Assembly (NCBI GenBank): GCA_023150935.1
Contig: JAKLJW010000019.1
Location: 1 to 64,000, forward strand
DNA from: Candidatus Binatia bacterium
GTDB lineage: Bacteria > Desulfobacterota > Binatia > HRBIN30
Length of the DNA: 64,000 bases
Reading direction: 5' to 3'
Of the stretch, positions 43,066 through 51,420 are shown piece after piece. Made by a program: the position numbers and the translations under genes. The notes beneath the pieces were generated by a model. That model had not been told where the DNA came from, searched no databases, and was given only the letters and a program-made list of their open reading frames with translations. The first letter of the stretch is position 1. Each line of letters begins with the position of its first letter.

Positions 43066-44414
43066 GCCCGGCAATGGGCAAGCTTGCGTATCTTTTCCCG
43101 GCCTTTCCGGTGTTCCATCAGACATTCGTCCTGTGGGAAGTCCTGGGGTTGCAGCGCAACGGTCTCGCGCCGGTGATCTATTCGCTGCGGCGTCCGCCGG
43201 CCGGTCGACAGCAACCCGAGGCCGAAGCCGTGGCGCGTAGCGTGCGCTACCTGCCCGCGGCTTTGTCGGCCGCCGTTCGCCGTGCGAACTGGCGCGCGCT
43301 GCGCCGGGCGCCGGGTCGTTATCTGGGGCTGTACGCCGACGTGGTGCGGGCGTGGCGAACGGGCCCCGCGGGCTCGGTGCGGGACGACGGATGGGAACCC
43401 GGTCGCGTACGTTTCTACGACCGTTTGCGGGGCTGGTGGAACGGGCACCCCTTGCCCTATTTGGTCAAGTCACTGGCGTTGGTGCCGGTGGCCGTGTACC
43501 TGGCGGAACGGCTGCACGACGACGGCGTGGCGCACCTGCACGTCCATTGGGCCAGTTACCCGGCGACCGTGGCGTATGTGATTCACCGCTGGAGCGGTCT
43601 GCCGTTCAGTGTCAGCGCGCACGCCTACGACATCTACATGGTGCCGCGCATGCTTCCCGCCAAGGTTCGCGCGGCCCGCTTCGTGGTCACCTGCGCCCGC
43701 ACGAATGCCGACTACATGCGCCGGATCACCGGTCCGGAGGCGGATGGTAAGGTGCTGGTCAGCTATCACGGCGTCGACGTGACGCGTTTCACGCCGCCCG
43801 ATTCCGCACCCGCGCGCCGGCCCTTTACGGTCGTCTCGTGCGGACAACTCGAGCGCTACAAGGGGATGCACTTGCTGGTGGAGGCCTGCGCGCAACTGCG
43901 GCGCGAAGGTGTCGACCTCGAGTGCTGGATAGTCGGCGACGGACCCTATCGTCCCGTACTCGAGCGGCTCGTCCAGACGCTTGCCGTCGGAGATTGCGTG
44001 CATCTAACCGGGCCACAACCGCATGCCGAGGTGGCCGCGCTCCTGCGCCGTGCCGACGTGTTCTCGCTGGCGAGCGAACTGGCCGGCCGGCGCCGTGACG
44101 TTATCGCCAACGTAATTGTCGAGGCCATGGCGGCCGGCTTGCCCGTCGTGGTTTCGCGCATTCCCGGGGTCGAGGAGTTGATCGAGGACGGGATAACCGG
44201 CTACCTGGTGCCGCCCAATCGGACCGATGCGCTGGCAGAGGTCCTGCGCGGGCTGCTCGAGAATCCGGAGGGGCGCCGGCGAGTCGGCCTGGCCGGACGG
44301 CGCCGCGTGTTGCAGGACTTCGATAACCACAAGAACGTACGCGCCCTGGCGCAACAGCTCGCGGCGGCCGTCGGTGCCGCGACGCCGCCCGAGCGAGTGG
44401 CCCGCGCGGGCTGA
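43062..44414 (+). CDS. GT4-family glycosyltransferase
   Basis: A 450-aa GT-B enzyme. The N terminus FPAFPVFHQTFVLWEV is typical of colanic-acid WcaL-like GT4 proteins that begin with a polyprenyl-linked acceptor domain. The donor domain has VSYHGVDVTRF, VSCGQLERYKGMHLL, VGDGPYRP and a C-terminal EAMAAGLPVVVSRIPGVEEL with the E-x7-E-like pair. It probably adds a hexose to the growing repeat. Starts at GTG 43062 with GAGG 6 nt upstream; ATG 43074 is possible. Confidence 0.9.
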   Translation: MSPAMGKLAYLFPAFPVFHQTFVLWEVLGLQRNGLAPVIYSLRRPPAGRQQPEAEAVARSVRYLPAALSAAVRRANWRALRRAPGRYLGLYADVVRAWRTGPAGSVRDDGWEPGRVRFYDRLRGWWNGHPLPYLVKSLALVPVAVYLAERLHDDGVAHLHVHWASYPATVAYVIHRWSGLPFSVSAHAYDIYMVPRMLPAKVRAARFVVTCARTNADYMRRITGPEADGKVLVSYHGVDVTRFTPPDSAPARRPFTVVSCGQLERYKGMHLLVEACAQLRREGVDLECWIVGDGPYRPVLERLVQTLAVGDCVHLTGPQPHAEVAALLRRADVFSLASELAGRRRDVIANVIVEAMAAGLPVVVSRIPGVEELIEDGITGYLVPPNRTDALAEVLRGLLENPEGRRRVGLAGRRRVLQDFDNHKNVRALAQQLAAAVGAATPPERVARAG

Positions 44415-44444
44415 CCCCGCGGCCGCCTTCGAGTCACGCTTTCC

Positions 44445-45599
44445 ATGTCCTGGCGCGCGCGCTTGTTGTTGCTGCTGTTCGGCCTGGCGGCCGGTATCGG
44501 CACGATCGAAACCGTTCCGCGGCTGTTTTCGTGGCTGATGCCGCGCGGCTTTCGCGGCGTCGAAAGGGTGTACACCGGCCGCGCGCGCTGGGAACAGATG
44601 ATGATTGCCGATCCGAACCTCGGCTACCGGCCGCGGCCGCGTCTGGATTTCCAGTTTCCCTCCGAGGGTCGCAAGATTCCCATCCGCACGACGGATCACG
44701 GGCTCGGCGACGTGGGTTTTCGCGACCTCGGAACGCGGCCGCCGTTCGCGGCGGTCGCCATCGGCGACTCGTTTACCTTTTGCGACGATGTGCCCGCCGA
44801 TGCGTGCTGGGTACACCAGCTCGGCGCTCTCACCGGGCTACGGATCGGCACGCTCGGCGTCAGCGGCTACTCGACCATGGCCGAGGCACGGCTGCTGGCC
44901 CGTTACGCGCCGGCACTGGCTCCCCGGCTGGTTATTCAGACGCTGTTTCCGAACGACTTCATGGACAACGTCCTGTTCGAACGGTGGCGCAGCAGCGGCG
45001 CTCCGGATTTCTGGACATGGCGTGCTCAACAAGAAGGTCGCAGCCCGGTGCGGCGCTGGCTGGCCGATCGCTCGATCGTGTACCGCCTCGCGGAAGTCGG
45101 TTTGCGGGGCCTCGACGACAAGACGGTGAAGTACCAGGCCGACGGTCTCGATCTCGTCTTCCGCGTCGACCGCTGGTGGTTGGGCGTAACCGAGGGCGAC
45201 CGTCAAGAGGAATTCGACCGTGGTTGGGCGCTGATGAAGCAGGCACTCGGGGATATCCGTGCCACGAGCGAACGGCTCGGAGCGCACCTGCTCGTGGTCT
45301 TGATTCCCATGAAGGAAGAGGTCTACTGGGACATTTTGCGTACGCGGATGCCTGGCAAGGAGGCGTCGAAAGCCGATAGCCCGCTTACCGTCGTGCGCCA
45401 GTTCTGTGCGGATACGGGCCTGGCCTGCTGCGATCTTACAGAGGCGCTGCGGACCGAGGCCGACACAGGCAGTCAGGTGTACTTCCGCGTCAGCGGCCAC
45501 TGGAACGACGCGGGCAACACGGTGGCGGCGAGAGCCATTGCGGCTTGCCTGGCGGAGCGCGGCTGGCTTCCCGGGGACGTGGCGCATGCGGGCTCGTGA
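44445..45599 (+). CDS. SGNH-like (AlgJ/DltD-type) membrane-anchored acyl-modification protein, copy 1
   Basis: A 384-aa protein with an N-terminal membrane anchor (about 6-24) and a periplasmic SGNH-hydrolase-like domain. Block I is AIGDSFTFCDD (nucleophile Ser about 109), block III-like is LFPNDFMDN and the C-terminal catalytic region is SGHWNDAGN, with the Asp-His pair. Similar proteins (AlgJ, AlgX, WssH partners) transfer or remove O-acetyl groups on polysaccharides. No MBOAT acyl donor protein is seen in the window. A close paralog follows 45 bp downstream. Confidence 0.82.
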   Translation: MSWRARLLLLLFGLAAGIGTIETVPRLFSWLMPRGFRGVERVYTGRARWEQMMIADPNLGYRPRPRLDFQFPSEGRKIPIRTTDHGLGDVGFRDLGTRPPFAAVAIGDSFTFCDDVPADACWVHQLGALTGLRIGTLGVSGYSTMAEARLLARYAPALAPRLVIQTLFPNDFMDNVLFERWRSSGAPDFWTWRAQQEGRSPVRRWLADRSIVYRLAEVGLRGLDDKTVKYQADGLDLVFRVDRWWLGVTEGDRQEEFDRGWALMKQALGDIRATSERLGAHLLVVLIPMKEEVYWDILRTRMPGKEASKADSPLTVVRQFCADTGLACCDLTEALRTEADTGSQVYFRVSGHWNDAGNTVAARAIAACLAERGWLPGDVAHAGS

Positions 45600-45644
45600 A
45601 CCCGATCGGGGAAGTCCGAGGGCATTGGAGAAGGAAGCTCGGTT

Positions 45645-46811
45645 ATGAACAAGGGCCTGCAGCGCGTCATCAAGCTCGGTCTCGGTGTGATCGTCGGACT
45701 TGTCCTGAGCGAGGTGGTCATCCGTGTCATGCCGCGCAGCTTGCTGCCCGCCGAGTTCAAGATCCTCGATCGCGTGTACGACGCTCGCGGTGCATGGCAG
45801 GGCATGATGCAGCCCGATCCGGTGCTCGGTTACGCCCTCAAGCCGGATCTCGATATACAGTTTCCCTCCGAGGGGCGCGCCATTCCGATCCGCACGACGA
45901 CACACGGCCTCGGGAATGTCGGCTTCCGTGACATCGGTACCCAGCCGCCGTTCGCGGCCGTGGCCATCGGGGACTCGTTCACTCTGTGCGACGACGTGCC
46001 CGTGGAGGCGTGCTGGGTGAAGCACGTTGCCGATCGCACGGGAATGTCGTTCGCGACCCTGGGCGTCAACGGTTACTCCACCCTCGCCGAAGCTCGCGTC
46101 CTCGACCGCTACGGACGAAAACTGCAGCCCCGCCTCGTGCTGCTCGGCATCTTTCCGAACGATTTCAAGGACAACGTTAATTTCGACGAGTGGACGCGAA
46201 GCGGCACGGAAGACTTCTGGGTCTGGCTCGGTGCCCGGCGGGGAAGGGGCGAGTTCGGGCGCTGGCTGGCGGACCACTCGATCATCTATCGGATGTTCGA
46301 TGGCGCCATGCGAGCCCGCGGCCGCGACATCGACAACTTCAAGCAGGGCGATCTCGACTTCGTCTTCCGCCTCGACCGCTGGTGGCTCGATCTGGTGCAG
46401 GACACGGAGAACAACCCCGGCTGGCACCTCATGCAGAAGGCCATCCTCGACATTCAGCGGATGTCGAAGGAGATGGGCGCCGAACTCGTCGTGCTCCTGT
46501 TCCCCCCCAAGGAGCAGATTTACTGGGACCAGGCGCGCCAATTCGCACCGCCCGAGGCGCGCGACCTGCCGGTGAGTCGCCCGCTCGATGTAGTGCAGCG
46601 GTTCCTCGATGCCCAGCACATTCCCGTGTGCCGGTTCGAAGACGCGTTGCGCGCAGAGGCCGCTCAGGGGCGGCAGTTGTATCATCGCATCAGCACGCAC
46701 TGGAACGACGCCGGTAACGCCGTCGGGGCGCGGGCGGTTCTGCAGTGCCTGCAGGACAAGGGTCTCGTCAAGGAGCCGGCAGGGGGCGCCCGGGCCGCCG
46801 CTGTGCACTGA
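45645..46811 (+). CDS. SGNH-like membrane-anchored protein, copy 2
   Basis: A 388-aa paralog of the preceding protein, colinear over its length: same anchor helix, PDPVLGYALKPDLD, AIGDSFTLCDDVPVEACW, GIFPNDFKDN and the end motif STHWNDAGN. Shared blocks show a tandem duplication; differences are spread out, so it is old. Both catalytic Ser and His-Asp motifs are kept. GAAGGAAG precedes ATG 45645. The two copies may modify different positions or act as a hetero-pair. Confidence 0.82.
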   Translation: MNKGLQRVIKLGLGVIVGLVLSEVVIRVMPRSLLPAEFKILDRVYDARGAWQGMMQPDPVLGYALKPDLDIQFPSEGRAIPIRTTTHGLGNVGFRDIGTQPPFAAVAIGDSFTLCDDVPVEACWVKHVADRTGMSFATLGVNGYSTLAEARVLDRYGRKLQPRLVLLGIFPNDFKDNVNFDEWTRSGTEDFWVWLGARRGRGEFGRWLADHSIIYRMFDGAMRARGRDIDNFKQGDLDFVFRLDRWWLDLVQDTENNPGWHLMQKAILDIQRMSKEMGAELVVLLFPPKEQIYWDQARQFAPPEARDLPVSRPLDVVQRFLDAQHIPVCRFEDALRAEAAQGRQLYHRISTHWNDAGNAVGARAVLQCLQDKGLVKEPAGGARAAAVH

Positions 46812-46831
46812 ACCCGAGAGCGAGAGGAGCC

Positions 46832-48028
46832 ATGCGGACAGAGAACGCAACAGCAGGGGATGCAGCGGTGGCGGAACGTCAGGTCGCTTTCTATCGCCCG
46901 GATATCGGCGAAGAAGAGATCGAAGCGGTGGTGCGGACTTTGCGGTCAGGTTGGCTGACCGTCGGTCCGCAGACGCAGGAATTCGAGCAGGCTTTTGCGG
47001 TTGCCGTGGGTGCACCGCACGCCATTGCGGTCAACTCGTGTACCGCGGCGCTGCACCTGGCGCTGGACGCGCTGGACCTGCAGCCCGGGGACGAGGTGAT
47101 CACCAGTACGATCACGTTCACGGCGACCGGGGCGACAATTGTCCACGCGGGGGGGCGGCCCGTGCTTGCCGATGTTTCCCCCGACACGCTGAATATCGAC
47201 CCGGCCGACGTCGTGCGGCGGATAACGCCGCGGACTCGCGCCATCGTCCCCGTGCACTTCGCCGGCCACCCCGCACCGATGGACGAGATCGTCGCGATTG
47301 CCCGAGAACACGGGTTGCACGTTCTCGATGACGCCGCCCACGCTCTACCGGCGAGCTACAAGGGCAAGTCGATCGGCGCCATCGGTGACACCACGGCCTT
47401 CAGTTTCTACGCCACCAAGAACCTGACGACCGGCGAGGGCGGGATGCTGACGACCGCGGACGGGGCGCTGGCCGAGCGGGTGCGGATGCGGCGCCTGCAC
47501 GGGATGAGTAAGGACGCCTGGCGCCGTTACAGCGCCGCCGGATCGTGGCGGTATGACGTCACCTACCCGGGCTTCAAGTACAACATGACCGACATTGCGG
47601 CGGCGCTCGGTTTGGTGCAGCTACGTCGTCTGCCGGCGCTGCACGAACGCCGCCGGCAGCTCGCGGCATTGTACGGCACGGCGTTGGCCGACGTGCCGGA
47701 GCTGACGTTGCCGGCGACCCGAGCCGAGGTCGAGTCCGCATGGCATCTCTACGTGGTGCGGGTGCACCCGGATCGGCTCCGGGTGGATCGCGACGAAGTT
47801 ATCGAGTTGCTGAAGGCCGCCGGTGTGGGTACCGGCGTGCACTTCATTCCGCTGTACGAGTTCGAGTACTACCGCGACGCTTACGGGTTCAGACCGGCGG
47901 ATTACCCGGTGACCGCCGGGGCTGCGCCGTGTCTGATCTCGCTGCCGTTCTATACCGCGATGACTGACGACGATGCGCACCACGTGGCGGCGACGCTGCG
48001 CCGCGTGCTGGCTGCGAACCGGCGTTGA
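46832..48028 (+). CDS. DegT/DnrJ/EryC1-family PLP-dependent sugar aminotransferase
   Basis: A 398-aa aminotransferase making an amino-sugar nucleotide from a keto-sugar. The PLP Lys (about residue 195) lies in YATKNLTTGEGGM, preceded by DDAAHALPASYKG; the N-terminal GWLTVGPQTQEFE and NSCTAALHLAL blocks are typical, and KYNMTDIAAALGLVQL follows. ATG 46832 has GAGAGGAGCC directly upstream; the earlier in-frame start would lie within the SGNH gene. With the KAS III/ACP/GNAT genes later in the locus, it suggests an N-acylated aminodeoxy sugar. Confidence 0.93.
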   Translation: MRTENATAGDAAVAERQVAFYRPDIGEEEIEAVVRTLRSGWLTVGPQTQEFEQAFAVAVGAPHAIAVNSCTAALHLALDALDLQPGDEVITSTITFTATGATIVHAGGRPVLADVSPDTLNIDPADVVRRITPRTRAIVPVHFAGHPAPMDEIVAIAREHGLHVLDDAAHALPASYKGKSIGAIGDTTAFSFYATKNLTTGEGGMLTTADGALAERVRMRRLHGMSKDAWRRYSAAGSWRYDVTYPGFKYNMTDIAAALGLVQLRRLPALHERRRQLAALYGTALADVPELTLPATRAEVESAWHLYVVRVHPDRLRVDRDEVIELLKAAGVGTGVHFIPLYEFEYYRDAYGFRPADYPVTAGAAPCLISLPFYTAMTDDDAHHVAATLRRVLAANRR

Positions 48029-48100
48029 CCGTGACCGCCGCCGGCTGTTCCCGCGTGACCGAAGGCCCCACAAATCATCTTCCCAGGCAGGTGAAGGCTT

Positions 48101-49018
48101 ATGAGTGAAGCCGCAACGACGACCACGGAAACCGGCGCGAAGGATCAGGGCATACTGCGCGCCGTCAACCGCTTCTATGAGGAAAACCCGTTTCCGGGTT
48201 TCGATATCAACAAGTACCGCACGCGCGATGACCTCGTGAAACGCGCCAGTTGGTGGGCTCACAAGCTCGACGCCGAGATCCCGTACGACGCCGACGTGAT
48301 CGACGTCGGCTGCGGCACCGGTCAGCTCGTGAACTTCCTCGGGCTCAAAGGGCGCCGGGTCATGGGTGTGGACTACTCGCAACACTCCCTCGCGCTGGCG
48401 GAGTCCCTGCGGGACAAGTTCAATCTTTCGACGGTCCGCTTCCAGCGCGAGAACATCCTCGAACTCAGCTTGCCGGACGAAAGCTTCGACTATGTGTTCT
48501 GCAACGGCGTGCTGCACCACACGAGCGATCCGTACGGGGGCTTCAAGCACATGGTTCGCATCTGTCGGCCCGGCGGGTACCTCGTGGTCGGCCTCTACAA
48601 CACTTATGGCCGCCTGATGCTGCACGTCCGGCGCCGGGTGGTGAGGTTGCGGATGCGCTTCGATCCCGAGGCAAAGGACCGGGCCCTGGAAAAGCAGCTC
48701 GTCAAACTCGAGAACGACGCCGAGAAGAGGCGCACGTGGTGGGCCGACCAGTACGAGCATCCACACGAGAGTACACACACCGTGGACGAGGTGCTGGGCT
48801 GGTTCACGCGCCATGGCATTCGTTACCTGAGTTCGTTCCCCAAGGCCGAACTGTTCGGCGGTTCGGACAACGACCGCGTCTTCAAGCCACGGGGGGCCGG
48901 GTTCCTGTCCAACAACCCCGTTGCCCACGTGCTCGTGCAACTAGGCTGGATCGTCACTCAGAACGACGGCGGAGGCTACTTCGTAATGATCGGACAGAAG
49001 ACGGGAGAAACTCGATGA
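48101..49018 (+). CDS. Class I SAM-dependent methyltransferase
   Basis: A 305-aa methyltransferase. SAM-binding motif I is VIDVGCGTGQLVN (about 67-79), motif II GVDYSQHSLALAE, and motif VFCNGVLHHTSDPYGGFKH follows, as in Methyltransf_11/25 proteins. An N-terminal FYEENPFPGF stretch and a C-terminal extension with FKPRGAGFLSNN are shared by methyltransferases found next to carbamoyltransferases. The likely target is a sugar hydroxyl, amino or carboxyl group, or a small precursor. Its stop overlaps the carbamoyltransferase start (ATGA, 49015-49018). Confidence 0.87.
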   Translation: MSEAATTTTETGAKDQGILRAVNRFYEENPFPGFDINKYRTRDDLVKRASWWAHKLDAEIPYDADVIDVGCGTGQLVNFLGLKGRRVMGVDYSQHSLALAESLRDKFNLSTVRFQRENILELSLPDESFDYVFCNGVLHHTSDPYGGFKHMVRICRPGGYLVVGLYNTYGRLMLHVRRRVVRLRMRFDPEAKDRALEKQLVKLENDAEKRRTWWADQYEHPHESTHTVDEVLGWFTRHGIRYLSSFPKAELFGGSDNDRVFKPRGAGFLSNNPVAHVLVQLGWIVTQNDGGGYFVMIGQKTGETR

Positions 49019-50751
49019 ACGTGCTCGGAATCTCCGCTTTGTACCACGACGCCGCGGCCTGCCTGCTCCGGGACGGAGAGGTTGTCGCCGCGGCCGCGGA
49101 AGAGCGCTTCACGCGGCGCAAGCATGATGCCGACATGCCGGTAAACGCGATCAAGTATTGTCTGGAGGCCGGACGCCTGCGCATCGACGACATCGATCAC
49201 ATCGGCTTCTACGAGAAGCCGTTCGTGAAGTTCAAGCGCATCCTCTACACGCACCTCGCCTGCTACCCGTTTTCGTTCACGCCGTTCCTGAAGGCGATCC
49301 CGTCGTGGATGAACGAGAAGCTCATCATTCCGTCGATCATCCGGCAGAAGACCGGTTACGAGGGCGAGGTGCTGATGATCGAGCACCATCTCTCGCACGC
49401 GGCGTCGAGCTTCCTGGTGTCGCCCTTCGAGGAAGCGGCCATCCTGACGGTCGACGGCGTTGGTGAGTGGTCGACGGCAACCTACGGGCACGGCGCCGGC
49501 ACCGACATCCGGCTGTTCCGGGAGATCCGGTTCCCGCACTCGCTCGGCCTGCTGTACTCCGCGTTCACGTATTATCTCGGCTTCAAGGTGAACAGCGCCG
49601 AGTACAAGGTGATGGGATTGGCCCCTTACGGGCGCCCTATCTTCTACGACCAGATCCGCCAGCTCATCGACGTCAGGCCGGACGGCAGCTTCCATCTCGA
49701 CATGCGCTACTTCAACTACCTGACCGGCCTGACGATGACGAACGGCAAATTCGATCAGTTATTCGGCGGTCCGGTGCGCAAACCCGACGATCCACTCGAG
49801 CAGCGCCACAAGGACCTGGCTGCCAGCGTGCAGAAGGTGACCGACGACGTCATGCTGCTGATGGCGAATCACATCGGGAAGGAGACCGGGTCGCGCAACC
49901 TGTGCCTTGCCGGTGGCGTGGCTCTGAACTGCGTCGCCAACGGACGCATCCTTCGCGAGGGGCCGTTTAAGCACATGTACGTCCAGCCTGCCGCCAGCGA
50001 CGCGGGCGGCGCCATCGGAGTCGCCAGCTATATTTACCACACCCTCCAGCGGCACGACCGCAACTTCGTGCTGCGCCACGACTATCTCGGACCGGGATAC
50101 TCCGAACAGGAGGTCCGGGAGTTCCTCGTCGGCAACGATATTCCGCATACGGTTCTCGAACGCGACGAGTTGCTGCGCCGTACGGCCCAGCTGATCGCCG
50201 ACCAGCAGGTCGTCGGTTGGTTCCAGGGGCGCATGGAGTTCGGTCCGCGCGCGCTCGGGAACCGCAGTATTCTGGCCGACGCGCGCAATCCGGAGAACCG
50301 CGATCGGGTGAACCTGAAGATCAAGTTTCGCGAGAGCTTCCGGCCCTTCGCGCCGGCGGTGCTGGCAGACCGGGTGGGCGAGTACTTCGAGCTGTCGGAA
50401 CCGAGCCCGTTCATGCTGCTGGTGGCGCAGGTACGGCCGGACCGCCGTACCATCCCGTCGGTAACCCACGTCGACGGGTCGGCGCGCGTGCAGACGGTGG
50501 AGCGCGATACCAATCCGTTGTTTTACGACCTGATCGCCGAATTCGACCGTCTTACTGGGACCCCGGTGATCATCAACACGTCGTTCAACGTGCGCGGCGA
50601 GCCGATCGTGTGTTCGCCGGCGGACGCGTATCGCTGCTTCGTGACCACAGGCATGGACTACCTCGTGATGGGTAACTGCTTGCTGGATAAGCAGAAACCG
50701 CTGCCGAAAATCGCGGGAGTCGACTGGGAACACACGTTTGCGCCGGATTAA
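49015..50751 (+). CDS. Carbamoyltransferase (NodU/CmcH/TobZ family), copy 1
   Basis: A 578-aa enzyme transferring a carbamoyl group from carbamoyl phosphate (via carbamoyl-AMP in this family) to a sugar hydroxyl. The N-terminal Kae1-like domain has NVLGISALYHDAAACLL, HHLSHAASSF and VDGVGEWSTA; LAGGVALNCVANG follows and the C-terminal half holds EFGPRALGNRSILADAR and NTSFNVRGEPIVC. It resembles the second copy at 62011 closely in these blocks. It is coupled to the methyltransferase upstream and followed by two small membrane proteins of the kind usually paired with these enzymes. Confidence 0.93.
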   Translation: MNVLGISALYHDAAACLLRDGEVVAAAAEERFTRRKHDADMPVNAIKYCLEAGRLRIDDIDHIGFYEKPFVKFKRILYTHLACYPFSFTPFLKAIPSWMNEKLIIPSIIRQKTGYEGEVLMIEHHLSHAASSFLVSPFEEAAILTVDGVGEWSTATYGHGAGTDIRLFREIRFPHSLGLLYSAFTYYLGFKVNSAEYKVMGLAPYGRPIFYDQIRQLIDVRPDGSFHLDMRYFNYLTGLTMTNGKFDQLFGGPVRKPDDPLEQRHKDLAASVQKVTDDVMLLMANHIGKETGSRNLCLAGGVALNCVANGRILREGPFKHMYVQPAASDAGGAIGVASYIYHTLQRHDRNFVLRHDYLGPGYSEQEVREFLVGNDIPHTVLERDELLRRTAQLIADQQVVGWFQGRMEFGPRALGNRSILADARNPENRDRVNLKIKFRESFRPFAPAVLADRVGEYFELSEPSPFMLLVAQVRPDRRTIPSVTHVDGSARVQTVERDTNPLFYDLIAEFDRLTGTPVIINTSFNVRGEPIVCSPADAYRCFVTTGMDYLVMGNCLLDKQKPLPKIAGVDWEHTFAPD

Positions 50752-50763
50752 GAGGGCACTGCC

Positions 50764-50994
50764 ATGTGGAGCAAGATCAAAAAGGGATGGATGGCGTTCG
50801 TCGATGTCCTGGGGCGGGTTCAGACGACCCTGCTCCTGAGCATCATCTATCACATAGCCGTGGGGCCGATCGCCTTGGTAGCACGCCTATTACGCCGGGA
50901 CTTCCTAGGGTTGCGGGCCAGGCCGGGGGAATCTTACGCGGCCGAGCTGGGGCCGTTGTCGACGACTCCGGAGCGGGCCCACCGGCAGTTTTGA
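50764..50994 (+). CDS. Small membrane-associated protein of carbamoyltransferase clusters
   Basis: A 76-aa protein: basic N terminus MWSKIKKGW, one hydrophobic helix (about 20-42, TTLLLSIIYHIAVGPIALVA) and a basic/acidic tail ending RAHRQF. Short proteins with the same pattern (W-K start, P-I-A-L in the helix, F at the end) are often found next to NodU/CmcH-like genes in exopolysaccharide clusters; function unknown. It starts 12 bp after the carbamoyltransferase stop. The 136-bp gap that follows has a TTTTTC run but no clear hairpin. Confidence 0.7.
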   Translation: MWSKIKKGWMAFVDVLGRVQTTLLLSIIYHIAVGPIALVARLLRRDFLGLRARPGESYAAELGPLSTTPERAHRQF

Positions 50995-51130
50995 CCTGTA
51001 CGGCCCCGTCGGACGCACGGGAACAGGGCTGGGGCAAGTCCTTGGTGAAGATTTTTCTTGTGTTTCCGACGCCGTTGTAGTGGAAACGTATGTATGCCCC
51101 AGGCGCGGGGGAGATTTTCGGAGGGCAAAA

Positions 51131-51301
51131 ATGGGCAAAGTCCGTACTGTGGGACGTCTGTCGAAAGAGCTGTTCCAGTTCATGAAGGAAGACAAGCTCT
51201 GGTGGATGTCGCCGATTCTGGTGCTGCTCTTGATCGTGGGATCGCTGTTGATCGTCGTGCAGGGATCGGCGCTGGCGCCGTTGATCTACGCGATGTTCTA
51301 G
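51131..51301 (+). CDS. DUF5989-family small membrane protein
   Basis: A 56-aa protein with a basic amphipathic N terminus (GKVRTVGRLSKELFQF), a WW pair and one transmembrane helix ending QGSALAPLIYAMF, which is the hallmark of DUF5989 proteins. These are consistently encoded beside carbamoyltransferases and SxtJ-like proteins; role unknown, perhaps a membrane tether for the enzyme. GGAGGG lies 5 nt upstream of ATG 51131. A strong hairpin follows within 25 bp. Confidence 0.85.
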   Translation: MGKVRTVGRLSKELFQFMKEDKLWWMSPILVLLLIVGSLLIVVQGSALAPLIYAMF

Positions 51302-51325
51302 CGTTGCCGCTGAGGTCGATCTGAC

Positions 51326-51357
51326 GGGGGCGGGTGCCCACCGGCACTCCCGCCCCC
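51326..51357 (+). terminator. Strong GC hairpin, possible terminator or attenuator
   Basis: GGGGGCGGGTGCC (51326-51338) pairs with GGCACTCCCGCCCCC (51343-51357), with a 4-nt loop and a 2-nt bulge. It lies 25 bp after the DUF5989 stop and 64 bp before the glycosylphosphotransferase. The bases after it are TCTTCACTCTC rather than a T-run, so intrinsic termination may be partial. It could be an attenuator read through with the locus NusG-like protein. Confidence 0.5.
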
Positions 51358-51420
51358 CGGGGTCTTCACTCTCACAATCCGCGTCGGGGCCTGCGACCGA
51401 CGGGAAGCGGTCAGGACACC

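Noticed and set aside
44838..47015. A 725-codon open frame opposite the two SGNH genes
   Set aside because: It shadows two paralogous genes with catalytic motifs. Its internal similarity comes from the duplication on the other strand.
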